Below are positions 11,296 to 22,608 of a DNA stretch of 64,000 bases, piece by piece. The translations under genes and the position numbers were made by a program. The notes under the pieces are model-generated. The model saw only the letters and a program-made list of their open reading frames with translations, ran no database searches and was not told the DNA's origin. The stretch lies in NCBI GenBank assembly GCA_947184155.2, contig CAMXCT020002768.1:372001-436000 (forward strand), read 5' to 3'. Position 1 is the first letter of the stretch; each line of letters begins with the position of its first letter. The DNA comes from Cladocopium goreaui. Its lineage: Eukaryota; Sar; Dinophyceae; Suessiales; Symbiodiniaceae.

Positions 11296-12125
11296 CAAAG
11301 AACAAAGGGATATAACCTACGGATCCTAAGTGGGATGAGCCACCAAGTATCTTCGACTGTTCATCTTGCTGGTGGATAGCGGGGCTTCTGCTATCCTGTT
11401 CGTCAACGGAAAAAAGACGAAAAAACGGGAAGTCACAACCAAGAATCCCTCGGGGGTCTTCCACGGAACATCCGGAAACCATCAGTTTTTATCCTGGAAA
11501 CTAACATATAGATGTGGCAGAAGCATACTGTAGTTTTTTCGTTTCAGAACATGGTATAGAAATGGTACGTTTTCCACATCGTAAACGTTTACAGGAGGCT
11601 TACCCATCCCCCGCTGCGCTCAGGAATATCTTCGACATTGTTTGCACCTCAGTTTTCCGGTTGTTTGATGAGATTACTACACTCAATATATGAAGATTCT
11701 GGGGTCAATAGCAACTGCATGGGATGGTATTTTATCTCCCACTTTACATAGATCCTGAAACTGTGGAATCGAGTCTTCCAACGGCCCTATGAACGACAGG
11801 GTCTATGTTAATTTGCTGGAGGTCTTTTTTAAAAATCATGGATAAACTGATGGTCTACGTATTTCTGAAGAGACGGCAAGCCTGGTCCACTGCCAAAATC
11901 ATAATAACGTCATACTCCAAGATTGTTTCAGTATGTTGCAGTTATACATGGAACATCCCTTATGTATGTATCGGATTATATGTCTTTTATGTGGGAGAAC
12001 TAAAACCACAATAAAGCACAGGGTGGGATGTACATCCAAGTGGAGTCCTGGGCCGTCGGCCATTTTTCACCCAAAGTCCGAATCTGCCGTGTCATTCTAC
12101 GCCTGTTTAGATGGATATAGGGTGC
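11296..12125. other. No confident gene
   Basis: Includes a degenerate family B-like stretch (about 11495-11600, with GTAAACGTTTACAGG) and a frame at about 11333-11530 containing LLVDSGASAIL, discussed among rejected items. Confidence 0.4.
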
Positions 12126-12226
12126 CTGGTTGGTGGTTTGGAACATTTTTTATTCTCCATATATTGGGAATGATAATCCCAACTGACGAAGTCATATTTT
12201 TCAGAGGTGTTGAAGCCACCAACCAG
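12126..12226. mobile_element. MITE family A, copy A5
   Basis: CTGGTTGGTGGTTTGGAAC left end and AAGCCACCAACCAG right end, internal TATTTTTCAGAGG; no target duplication visible. Confidence 0.8.
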
Positions 12227-12292
12227 ATGATATAGGGATCAAAATTCAAGACTTAACAAACTTGACGCATCTCAGCAACCGTACTGCACGAG

Positions 12293-12514
12293 GTGTTTCA
12301 TGTTTTTGGAGGGACACCATTGGCTTCCCAGTTTTTGACATCGCGCACGTTGGTAGGTCTTGGTGTTGAACTCCCTGTTCGAGATCCTGTTTCCGATCGC
12401 GGAGCCTTGGATTGTTTGTGTCCGGACGTTTGGGCTTCCCGGTTGAAAGAACAAGTGTTCTTTAGTGTCCATTCGTATCCATGTATATATACATCGTCCG
12501 TGTTAATTAAATGA
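12293..12514 (+). CDS. Uncertain open frame
   Basis: A 73-codon frame beginning at GTG, including LVGLGVELPVRDPVSDRGAL. An exon within it could start after CTTCCCAG (about 12332) or TTGGTAG (12355). A minus-strand frame of similar length overlaps it. Function unknown. Confidence 0.2.
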   Translation: MFHVFGGTPLASQFLTSRTLVGLGVELPVRDPVSDRGALDCLCPDVWASRLKEQVFFSVHSYPCIYTSSVLIK

Positions 12515-13021
12515 CTAGGGAGGGGGGGGGGTACGTAGTGACTAGTCATTTTAAATTAGTCATTTTTTACATCACACATAGTTATATTATATATATATAT
12601 TTAGATAGATAGATACATCTCCATAAATATGACTATATCTATTTATTCTGTTATATATATATATAGACCTCCTAAGCCAGGAACCTTCTTTTTTTAAGGT
12701 ATTCCAAAATCACCGGGTTATTAAAAAAACAGGTTTCTTTAAAACAGGATCTCACACACAATGACGAAATAGACAGCAAAATCTGGCGCATGTATTGTTC
12801 ATACCTAACATACACCTCATCTGACCTTTTCTCTTGCCTCTCCAGGGTCACCTAAGTAGTCCAGCTTCCCTCCATTCGGTGAGAGCCGTGCTGCTAAATA
12901 TCGAGACAAAGTAATGTAGGCTGCCTAATAGTAACCCCCCCCTAAATAAAATAATTATTTTAAAAAAAATAGGGGGGTCAGCATTCCAATAGTAAATTTT
13001 TGGAACCTTATAGCTGGGATC
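12515..13021. other. No gene seen
   Basis: Holds G-run and ATAT/GATA short repeats (12520-12665) and an A/T-rich stretch with homopolymers. Confidence 0.5.
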
Positions 13022-13120
13022 ATGGAAGTGGGGGTAGAGGAGGTGGAGGCGAAGGAGGAGGACGAGGAGGAGGAGAAGAAGGAGAAGAAGGAGAAGGAGA
13101 AGGAGAAGGAGAAGGAGGAC
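13022..13120. repeat. GGA/GAA purine microsatellite
   Basis: Strand-asymmetric GGAGGAGAAGGAGAA tract. It creates Glu/Lys-rich, Gly-rich and (minus) Leu-rich frames, all artefacts. Confidence 0.9.
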
Positions 13121-13355
13121 AACAAAATTGGAGTTGCGGAAAAAAGTTTCCACTATTGCCATGCCTGGTGCAGGTTTGTTATTGCTATTCTGGGGCTTGC
13201 AAAGGGGGTACCCTTTGTGGACCTGTTTTCTTGCTTTTTTTTTTAATAAGGGTTTTATAAGGAAATCAGCTGTTTGGTAATTGGATCAGATTTCTGGAAT
13301 CTAAGCTTTTGCTAATCAAAAGTGAAGGCTGCTTTGAAAAGGATTTGCTTTACTT

Positions 13356-13735
13356 GACTCTTTTGGCAATACTAAAAGTAAATGGAGCTAATTGACTTTT
13401 AGTATTGGAGAAAAAATTGGAGTTGGGAAAAAAGTTTCCACTATTGCCATGTTGGGTCCACTATTGGCCATGCCCTCTGGACAAGGTCTGAACATGACTC
13501 TTTTGGCAATACTAAAAGTAAATGGAGCTAATTGACTTTTAGTATTGGAGAAAAAATTGGAGTTGGGAAAAAAGTTTCCACTATTGCCATGTTGGGCCCA
13601 CTATTGGCCATGCCCTCTGGACAAGGTCTGAACATGACTCTTTTGGCAATACTAAAAGTAAATGGAGCTAATTGACTTTTAGTATTGGAGAAAAATTGGA
13701 GTTGCGGAAAAATGTTTCTACTATTGACAAGATAT
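13356..13735. repeat. 140-bp tandem repeat, about 2.7 copies
   Basis: GACTCTTTTGGCAATACTAA begins at 13356, 13496 and 13636, an exact 140-base period. Within each unit AATACTAAAAGT and ACTTTTAGTATT form an inverted repeat. Confidence 0.95.
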
Positions 13736-13949
13736 CACTATTGGCTAGACAACATTACGGGTCATAACACTTCTGATTGAAACCCGCCTGGAAATTCTGG
13801 AAACCTTCCCCGCCAGATCCTCATCTTGCTGGCATCCACAGGTCATTACATTAAATGCCATGTTGTGCTCACAGATGCTCACAGGCAGACCATTTAATCT
13901 CTAAAAGTAGGTGTTGCATGTAATGTAGTTTGGGGTACAGTAAGCAAAC

Positions 13950-14300
13950 AGGTGTCACCCATTGAAGCCTCGCTTGTGCAAATATGAGCAAATATGTGCG
14001 CAAAAGTGTGGAAAACATGCAAATGTATATGTGCACACAGACACATGCACATGCATTGCAAGACTCAAATTGCAGGAGGACAAACTCAAATTTTGCACAG
14101 GGGAAGAGGAAAAAAGGAGAAAACAACCTTCAACTTGCAGCATTTGCTTGAAAAAATAGAGCAAACAAAACCTCATTGAAGCCTCGCTTGTGCAGATATG
14201 AGCACTTGTAGCACCTGCTTTTTGAAAAAATGGAACAAACACAAGCAAACAGGTGTCACCCATTGAAGCCTCGCTTGTGCAGATATGAGCAAATACATGC
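13950..14300. repeat. Short repeat ATTGAAGCCTCGCTTGTGCA, three copies
   Basis: Copies near 13961, 14174 and 14263, followed by (A/G)ATATGAGCA, lie just before the satellite array. The intervening DNA has CAAACTCAAATT-type sequence resembling degraded satellite in the other orientation. Confidence 0.75.
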
Positions 14301-14339
14301 GCCAGAAAAACAAACAATATACAACAATGTACATATACC

Positions 14340-17300
14340 TTGCTGTCCTATACATGTTTGTTTGAGCTCATTTCGAGCTTGATTTTGAGCTTTCCCCATT
14401 GGAATTTGAGCTGTCCCATGCCAACCAATAAAATACATAAACACATGTGTACCTTTCTTGATGTTCTTATATGTTCTTCATCACTGCATGGATATTTGAG
14501 CTCATTTTCAACTTTGTTTTGAGCTTTTACCAATGTAATTTGAGCTGCTTTGTTTACGTACATAGACCTTATAGTGTCTTATACATGTCTTATACACGTT
14601 CGTTTGAGCCCATTTTGAACTCGATTTTGAGCCTTCCACACTGGAATTTGAGCTGTCCCGTACACAAAAAAAAACATGCATAAACATATGTGTACCTTTG
14701 TTGGTGTTCTTCATCACTACATCGGTATTTGAGCTCACTTTGAGCTCTGCCTTGAGCTTTTTCCAATGTGATTTGAGCTGCTGCCTTTACATACTACATA
14801 TACCTCGATGCATCTTGATGTCCTCTATGTGTTTGTTTGAGCTCATTTTGAGCTTGATTTTGAGGTTTCCCCACTGGAATTTGAGCTATCCCATGCACAA
14901 AAAAACATACATCAACATATGTGTACCTTTGTTGGTGTTCTTCATCACTACATCGGTATTTGAGCTCACTTTGAGCTCTGTCTTGGGCTTTTTCCAATGT
15001 GATTTGAGCTGCTGCCTTTACATACTACATATACCTCGATGCATCTTGATGTCCTATATGTGTTTGTTTGAGCTCATTTTGAGCTTGATTTTGAGCTTTC
15101 TCCACTGGAATTTGAGCTATCCCATGCACAAAAAAACACATAACCATATGTGTGCCTTTGTTGGTGTTCTTCATCACTACATCAGTATTTGAGCTCACTT
15201 TGAGCTCTGCCTTGAGCTTTTTCCAATGTGATTTGAGCTGCTGCCTTTACATACTACATATACCTTGATGCATCTTGATGTCCTATATGTGTTTGTTTGA
15301 GCTCATTTTGAGCTTGATTTTGAGCTTTCCCCACTGGAATTTGAGCTATCCCATGCACAAAAAAACACATAACCATATGTGTGCCTTTGTTGGTGTTCTT
15401 CATCACTACATCAGTATTTGAGCTCACTTTGAGCTCTGCCTTGAGCTTTTTCCAATGTGATTTGAGCTGCTGCCTTTACATACTACATATACCTTGATGC
15501 ATCTTGATGTCCTATATGTGTTTGTTGGAGCTCATTTTGAGCTTGATTTTGAGGTTTCCCCACTGGAATTTGAGCTATCCCATGCCAAGGAAAATGGCAT
15601 AAACATACGTGTAGCTTGGTTGAAGTTCTTCATCACTACATCGATATTCGAGCTCATTTTGAGCTCTGTCTTGAGCTTTTCCCAATGTGATTTGAGCTGC
15701 TACCTTTACATACTACATATACCTTGGTGTCCTATACGTGTTCATTTGAGCTCATGTTGGGCTTTCCCCATTGAAATTTGAGCTATCCCATGCACAAAAA
15801 AACATACGTAAACATATGTGTACCTTTGTTGGTGTTCCTCATCACTACATCGGTATTTGAGCTCACTTTGAGCTCTGTCTTGGGCTTTTTTCCAATGTGA
15901 TTTGAGCTGCTGCCTTTACATACTACATATACCTTGATGCATCTTGATGTTCTATATGTGCTTGTTTGAGCTCATTTTGAGCTTGATTTTGAGGTTTCCC
16001 CACTGGAATTTGAGCTATCCCATGCACAAAAAAACATGCATAAACATATGTGTACCTTTGTTGGTGTTCTTCATCACTACATCGGTATTTGAGCTCACTT
16101 TGAGCTCTGTCTTGAGCTTTTCCCAATGTGATTTGAGCTGCTGCCTTTACATACTACATATACCTCGATGCATCTTGATGTCCTATATATGTGTTTGTTT
16201 GAGCTCATTTTGAGCTTGATTTTGAGCTTTCCCCATTGGAATTTGAGCTATCCCATGCCAAAACATGACATAAACATACGTGTAGCTTGGTTGAAGCTCT
16301 TCATCACTACATCGATATTCGAGCTCATTTTGAGCTCTGTCTTGAGCTTTTTCCAATGTGATTTGAGCTGCTGCCTTTACATACTACATATACCTTGGTG
16401 TCCCGTACGTGTTGGTTTGAGCTCATTTTGAGCTTGATTTTGAGCTTTCCCCATTGGAATTTGAGCTATCCCATGCCAAAACATGACATAAACATACGTG
16501 TAGCTTGGTTGAAGCTCTTCATCACTACATCGATATTTGAGCTCATTTTGAGCTCTGTCTTGAGCTTTTTCCAATGTGATTTTTGCTGCTACCTGTACAT
16601 ACTACATATACCTTGGTGTCCTGTACGTGTTTGTTTGAGCTCATTTTGAGCTTGATTTTGAGCTTTCCCCACTGGAATTTGAGCTATCCCATGCACAAAA
16701 AAACATACGTAAACAATGTGTACCTTTGTTGGTGTTCTTCATCACTACATCGGTATTTGAGCTTGGGCTTTTTCCAATGTGATTTGAGCTGCTGCCTTTA
16801 CATACTACATATGCCTTGATGCATCTTGATGTTCTATATGTGTTTGTTTGAGCTCATTTTGAGCTTGATTTTGAGGTTTCCCCACTGGAATTTGAGCTAT
16901 CCCATGCCAAAGAAAATGGCATAAACATACGTGTAGCTTGGTTGAAGTTCTTCATCACTACATCGATATTCGAGCTCATTTTGAGCTCTGTCTTGAGCCT
17001 TTTCCAAAATGATTTGAGCTGCTACCTTTACATACTACATATACCTTGCTGTCCTATACGTGTTCATTTGAGCTGATTTTGAGCTTTCCCCATTGAAATT
17101 TGAGCTATCCCATGCACAAAAAAACATACGTAAACATATGTGTACCTTTGTTGGTGTTCTTCATCACTACATCGGTATTTGAGCTCACTTTGAGCTCTGT
17201 CCTGGGCTTTTTCCAATGTGATTTGAGCTGCTGCCTTTACATACTACATATACCTTGATGCATCTTGATGTTCTATATGTGTTTGTTTGAGCTCATTTTG

Positions 17301-18362
17301 AGCTTGATTTTGAGGTTTCCTCACTGGAATTTGAGCTATCCCATGCACAAAAAAACATACATCAACATATGTGTACCTTTGTTGGTGTTCTTCATCACTA
17401 CATCGGTATTTGAGCTCACTTTGAGCTCTGCCTTGAGCTTTTTCCAATGTGATTTGAGCTGCTGCCTTTACATACTACATATACCTCGATGCATCTTGAT
17501 GTCCTATATGTGTTTGTTTGAGCTCATTTTGAGCTTGATTTTGAGTTTTCCCCACTGGAATTTGAGCTATCCCATGCACAAAAAACATACATAAACATAT
17601 GTGTACCTTTGTTGGTGTTCTTCATCACTACATCGGTATTTGAGCTCACTTTGAGCTCTGTCTTGGGCTTTTTCCAATGTGATTTGAGCTGCTGCCTCCA
17701 CATACTACATATACCTTGGCGTCCTATACATGTTCGTTTGAGCCCATTTTGAGCTTGATTTTGAGCTTTCCCCACTGGAATTTGAGCTGTCCAACGCAAA
17801 ACAAAATGCATAAACATACGTGTACTTTTGTTGATGTTCTTCATCACTACATGGATATTTGAGATCATCTTGAGCTCTGTCTTGAGCTTTGTCCAATGTG
17901 ATTTGAGCTGCTGCCTTTACATACTACATATACCTTGATGCATCTTGATGTCCTATATGTGTTTGTTTGAGCTCATTTTGAGCTTGATTTTGAGTTTTCC
18001 CCACTGGAATTTGAGCTTTCCCATGCACAAAAAAATGACATAAACATACCTGTAGCTTGGTTGAAGTTCTTCATCGCTACACATTTGAACTCATTTTGAG
18101 CTCTGTTTTGATCTTGTACCACTGCGATTTGAGCTGTTGCCTTCACATACAACATATATCTTGGTGTCCTATGCATGTTTGTTTGATCTCATTTTGAGCT
18201 TGATTTTGAGCTTTGCCCACTGGAATTTGAGCTGTCCCAGTAAACATACGCGTACCTTTGTTGATGTTCTTCACCACTACATGGATATTTGAGCTCATTT
18301 TGAACTCTGTTTTGGGCGTTTCCCAATGTAATTTGAGCTGCTTCGTTTACGTACACAGACCT
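14340..18362 (+). repeat. GAGCT satellite, left arm (about 17-18 units)
   Basis: Tandem units of about 229-231 bases (the landmark TTGGTGTTCTTCATCACTAC recurs at 14701, 14932, 15161 and 15390). Each unit carries many TTTGAGCT/TTTTGAGCT words at 10-11-base spacing, an AACATATGTGTACC segment and a TACATACTACATATACCTTG segment. Outer units at both ends are more diverged. The same family lies inverted at 24.85-32.18 kb. Frames of 60-160 codons across it are by-products of repetition. Confidence 0.97.
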
Positions 18363-19425
18363 GGGATCAAAGACAATCAACATATTTCAACATATTCATA
18401 TATTATTTTTCCAATATTTTCCATCTTTGCGTTTTTTTCCCTAATGGCCTTGAAAACTCACTGGCTAAGTCACAATGATTTAGCCACAACTAAGGAATTT
18501 GTGCATGGGTTGGAGACATCTGGATATTGACATGTTCACTATGTTTGGAAAGTTTCCCCTTCTACAGAAAATTATAGCCTTGAAATGTTTTTAGGGTTTC
18601 CATTCCCAGACTTCGCCGTATGCTTCTGTGTTTCCAGGTGGTTTCGGATGGCTAATGAGATCTCTTGGGCCCCCCGTTTTTACAAAAAAACGGGAAAACC
18701 TGATTTGGCTTTCAAGGATTTTTTTTACATGGTGAAATTCCATGAAAGTAAAGAAATTGTTCAAAATTTTGTCGAAAAAAATCTTCGATTGATTTTCCCA
18801 CATGTAAAATGATCCCTGGTTCTTAAAAAAGGGCCAAGAAAAATTGACTTAGCTGGCCTACTGGGTAGATATATGTAGATATATGTAGCCAAGAACTGTC
18901 CTCACAAGTTTCGATTAACAATGTATGAAGAGTAAAAATTATTGAACATTTGAAAAAACATCGCAAAAAAAGTTGTGACTCAGTCACGGAGACCACAAGG
19001 GAAATATCTCGGAAAATTGCGAAAATCAATCAACGAGAATCAACGATTTTTCTAAACTTTGTTGAGAAATATCTTTGATTGATTTTCGTCAAAAATAAAA
19101 ATGCGCCTGATTCTTAGAATCAGGTAATCAGGTAATACTTACCCGGTCTATGCGGTAGAAATGATTCGGTATGATCATATATGATCATACAAGAGCTCTG
19201 GGATACTCCTCAAAGGGCCACTTCGAAAAGTTGGTATCCTTAAAAACATCTGAACAATCATTAAAAAAATGAAAATCCCAAAAAACGAAAAAATATCAAT
19301 AAACAACTGAAAAAATAATGCCAGAAAAGTCCACGCATACCAAAACAAATTCAAACATGAGCAAAAAACACGGAACAAATTCCATAACAAGATTCAAAAC
19401 AGGTCAGAAAAATCGAAAAACACAT
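18363..19425. other. A/T-rich DNA, no gene seen
   Basis: Contains a degraded TTGTGACTCAGTCAC word near 18974 related to the palindromes downstream. No exon is convincing. Confidence 0.5.
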
Positions 19426-20182
19426 CCAAAAAGTTAGTTGTGACTAAATCACGCGTACTTAGTCACAACTAACTTTTTGGGTTTTTTTTAAATTATTTTT
19501 CTATGTGTTTTTGATTTTTTCTGTTTTCTTAAATGTCCTTTTTTTTTGTGAAAACTACAAAAAAATCAAAAACATGAGAGAAACATAAAAAAACAGAAAC
19601 AAAATCAAACAAACAACAAAAAAAATAATCAAAAAAATTAAAAAAAACACAAAAAATACCGAAAAAATAAAGGCAAAACAGACATTTTCACAAAAAAACG
19701 GGAAAAGAAAAACATATCCAAAAAGTTACTTGTGACTAAGTACGCGTGATTTAGTCACAAGTAACTTTTTTGGGTGTTTTTTTTGATTGGTTCTTTTTAA
19801 TTTTCCGTTTTTTTGGTGTGAAAAAAAGAAAATCAAAAAATAGAAAAATACCACCAAAAAAAAATCAGAAAAACATGAAAAAACAAAAAATAAAATAAAA
19901 AACGCAAAAAGAAAAACTATCAAAAAAATTACTTGTGACTAAGTACGCGTGATTTAGTCACAAGTAACTTTTTGGGCGTTTTTGTTTCGATTGTTTCTTT
20001 TTAATTTTCCTTTTTTTGGTGTGAAAAAAGAAAAATATAAACAATGAAAAATACCAAAAAAAGAAAAAATCAGAAAAACATGAAAAAAACACCAAAAAAA
20101 TCAAAGAAAACACAAAAAGAAAACATATCAAAAAAGTTACTTGTGACTAAGTACGCGTGATTTAGGCACAAGTAACTTTTTG
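19426..20182. repeat. A-rich array with phased perfect palindromes
   Basis: Four palindromes with a GTACGCGTGAT or ATCACGCGTAC spacer: 19426-19480 (22-bp perfect arms, 11-base loop), 19718-19773, about 19922-19975 and about 20130-20182 (one mismatch). The last three are about 205 bases apart, each set in A-rich DNA with a T-rich stretch immediately to the right. Each arm includes TTACTTGTGACTAA or its complement. Either a satellite whose unit boundary is a palindrome, or head-to-head element ends. Confidence 0.9.
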
Positions 20183-20564
20183 GGCGTTTTGTTTCTTTTT
20201 AATTTTCCTTTTTTTGGTGTGAAAAATACGAAAAATTAAAAAAAATAGAAAACTACCAAAAAATAAAAAATCAGAAAAACAATGAAAAAAAGAAAACCGC
20301 AAAAGAAAACCTTTAAAAAAAAGAAAAAAAGAAAAACAAAATCAAAATTCCAAGAAAAACATAATTAAGAAAAAAATGCAAAAATAAAATATGAACAAAA
20401 AATCGTAAAAGACCAAAACAAATCTTAAAAAGATATAGAAAGGAATGTTTCAGGATTGTCCATATGAAGAATGCCCATTGCCATAGAGAAGATAGGACCG
20501 GCTGTCTTCACGAGCCTCCATTAGGGGTAAAACATGTTTAAAAACAAAATAAGTTAAAAAACAT

Positions 20565-20702
20565 CCAAAAAGTTACTTGTGACTAAGTACGCGTGATTTA
20601 GTCACAAGTAGCTTTTCTTGGTCACAAGTAACCCTTTACTTGTGACCAAAGAAAGCTACTTGTGACTAAATCACGCGTACTTAGTCACAAGTAACTTTTT
20701 CG
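20565..20702. repeat. Long compound palindrome
   Basis: Two copies of the 50-base palindrome lie in opposite orientation around TTGGTCACAAGTAA / TTACTTGTGACCAA. The whole stretch is one inverted repeat with arms of about 64 bases and a centre of about 5 bases (CCCTT, near 20632), with only a few mismatches. It could extrude as a cruciform. Confidence 0.9.
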
Positions 20703-21141
20703 GTGTTTTTCATTTTTTAGAACAAAAATATCTATGCAACGCAAAACAAAACAAGCTGCATGGCCTAAAACAAAAAAACCGAAAACAACCAAAAAAACAA
20801 TCAGAAAAAATATATATAAAAAAAAGCAAAAAAAACAAAAAACATAATTAATAAAACACAAAAAACAAAAAATATTTTGAAAAAAAAACAAAAAATAAAA
20901 AACAAAAACAAACTGAACAGCAAAAATAAAAAAACAAAGACATTAAAAGAAAAAACGCTTCAAAACACATACATAAACATTAACGAAAAAGTCTTTCTTG
21001 GAATGAACAATAAATATAAAAACTATTTGAAAAAGTATATTATTTTTGAAGAAAACAAAAGAAAAGATATCCACACACTTAGTTGTGACTAAATCTGGGT
21101 GACTCAGATTGACTCAGGCATATCTAACTTTTTCGGATTTT
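20703..21141. other. A-rich DNA, no gene seen
   Basis: Almost pure A/C/T with CAAAAAACAAAAA runs, plus a degraded palindrome copy (TTAGTTGTGACTAAATC) near 21079. Confidence 0.6.
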
Positions 21142-21723
21142 TTAGGTTAAGAAAAAATAACTATGCAACACAAAAAGAAAACAGACTGCATGGGCTAGAT
21201 TTAGCCGGGCATCCCAGGCGATATCAGGCGATATCAGGCAGGCGATACTTGACAAACAAATCGCTGCACATCGCGGCACGGTTGCTGTAGCAAATGTAAT
21301 TACACACATGTACACACACATTGTGCACTGCCTATGGTGACATGATTGGCTGCAAGCAAAATCATGAATTGCCGACCAGATACACGTATGGTCTTGATGA
21401 CTTCGATGGTCTACCAAGCTGCGACAAAAATCCTGATAGTCTCCCTTTCGGAGCGGGCACCCGTGAGTCTTGTGGAGATCTTGGAACTCTTTGAACCCGA
21501 GCTTGCAGTCAGACAGGATTTGGAGCCCAGCCTGTCTCAACGTCTCCAGGGTCCGTTTTTCCAATGAGGGGGACCTCTGGCTCGACGAAGGAGACTGCTG
21601 CACCGATGAAGGAGAAGCAGTCTCTTGCGCCGATGGAGAGGACTCCTGTACCAACGAAGGCTTTCGCAGCTTCACCGAAGAATCAATGCCGGAATCTGCT
21701 CGCCTTTTTGCTGGCGTCGCCAA
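21142..21723 (-). CDS. Possible C-terminal part of the ULP-like gene (unresolved)
   Basis: A minus-strand frame of 193 codons: a Ser/Pro/Gln-rich linker (residues about 20-55) followed by a more globular LETLRQAGLQILSDCKLGFK region. The last third after about residue 135 looks non-coding. Over 21672-21820 another minus frame reads DAFSEEALKEDHRYCKVLKF before a stop, so the true path between this and the upstream ORF probably involves an intron or frameshift. No family recognised. Confidence 0.35.
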   Translation of the reverse strand: MATPAKRRADSGIDSSVKLRKPSLVQESSPSAQETASPSSVQQSPSSSQRSPSLEKRTLETLRQAGLQILSDCKLGFKEFQDLHKTHGCPLRKGDYQDFCRSLVDHRSHQDHTCIWSAIHDFACSQSCHHRQCTMCVYMCVITFATATVPRCAAICLSSIACLISPDIAWDARLNLAHAVCFLFVLHSYFFLT

Positions 21724-21833
21724 AACTTCAGCACCTTGCAGTACCGGTGATCCTCCTTGAGGGCCTCTTCACTGAATGCATCCACTGGAAATGCTGGTGG
21801 CCAAGAATCGGTGCACAAAATATGCAAGACCAA

Positions 21834-22586
21834 TTATATATCCTCTTGCCTGTCCCAAACAAACTTAAAGACATACACGGGACGCCGCGAATGGGTTTGC
21901 ACATGTTTGCACCCACGCAACAACAACATTTCCAATACGTTCGACTGGAAACATCGTATCGCACCAACTGCCAAACTGAGAGAAGTAAATGTGGAAAAGT
22001 GCGAAATGATTCGGAGACATGTTTTATAGTGTCTAGATGTGTTTAGATATTTCTTATTATTTCTTGAATGTTCATGCACTTGGCAAACGTGAGCAAGCAT
22101 GTGCCCTTCAAGTCCAGGCCTTGAAACAGAAGAAGATACCAAGCAATCTGCCAGTGGAAATTCTTTCTTCAGAAATTCAAAGAAAAAGGCTTGTGACTTT
22201 TGGAGAATCACTTGGTCCGTCTTGCCATCCACAAGCACTGCAAATCGCGAGGCCACACGATAGACCAGTAGCGCCCAATGAGAATCAGTGAAAATCACAG
22301 TGCAGATTATCTTGGCCCCTTGCTGCTGTTTCAAGATGCCCTGCGCTGATGTTGAATCACTGATGACCAAATGGGTGGGCCACAGTAGCCCCCATTGCAT
22401 CTTTGCAACACCGATGAGATGGTGCAGCAAATGGCCCCAGTCAAGCATGTGCCCGAATTTGAGAGAGTGCTTTGGGTATGGCGCAAGTAGTCTCTGCGCA
22501 ATCTCCGCACACACTGATGCTTCAGCCATTGCACACACCGATGCTTCGGCCGCTGCACACACCGATGCTTCAGCCGTTGCACACAC
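21834..22586 (-). CDS. ULP1/C48-like cysteine protease fold, partial or degenerate
   Basis: A 250-codon minus-strand frame. Residues 1-27 are three imperfect eight-residue repeats (VCAxAEAS) encoded by a 24-bp minisatellite. At 93-123 it has IICTVIFTDSHWALLVYR followed by VLVDGKT, matching the His-Trp and Asp blocks of ULP1/SENP (C48) proteases, then a helical FFFEFLKKEF. Where C48 enzymes have the Gln...Asp-Cys-Gly block, the frame shows GLEGHMLAHV, so the nucleophile Cys is not visible: it may be lost, or the segment may be intron read-through. The frame stays open upstream to about 22660 with no clear ATG, so the 5' end is unknown. C48 domains occur in SUMO proteases and in some DNA transposons; its place between inverted repeats favours the latter, by inference only. 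Confidence 0.4.
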   Translation of the reverse strand: MCATAEASVCAAAEASVCAMAEASVCAEIAQRLLAPYPKHSLKFGHMLDWGHLLHHLIGVAKMQWGLLWPTHLVISDSTSAQGILKQQQGAKIICTVIFTDSHWALLVYRVASRFAVLVDGKTDQVILQKSQAFFFEFLKKEFPLADCLVSSSVSRPGLEGHMLAHVCQVHEHSRNNKKYLNTSRHYKTCLRIISHFSTFTSLSLAVGAIRCFQSNVLEMLLLRGCKHVQTHSRRPVYVFKFVWDRQEDI

Positions 22587-22608
22587 CGATGCTTCAGCCG
22601 TTGCGCCG
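22508..22608. repeat. 24-bp minisatellite, four copies
   Basis: CACACCGATGCTTCAGCC plus six variable bases, repeated four times; it encodes the N-terminal repeats of the ULP-like frame on the minus strand. Confidence 0.9.

Noticed and set aside
11333..11530. LLVDSGASAIL, resembling a retropepsin active site (DSGAS)
   Set aside because: A single short motif with no integrase, reverse transcriptase or gag-like sequence nearby, no start codon, and a longer opposing frame.
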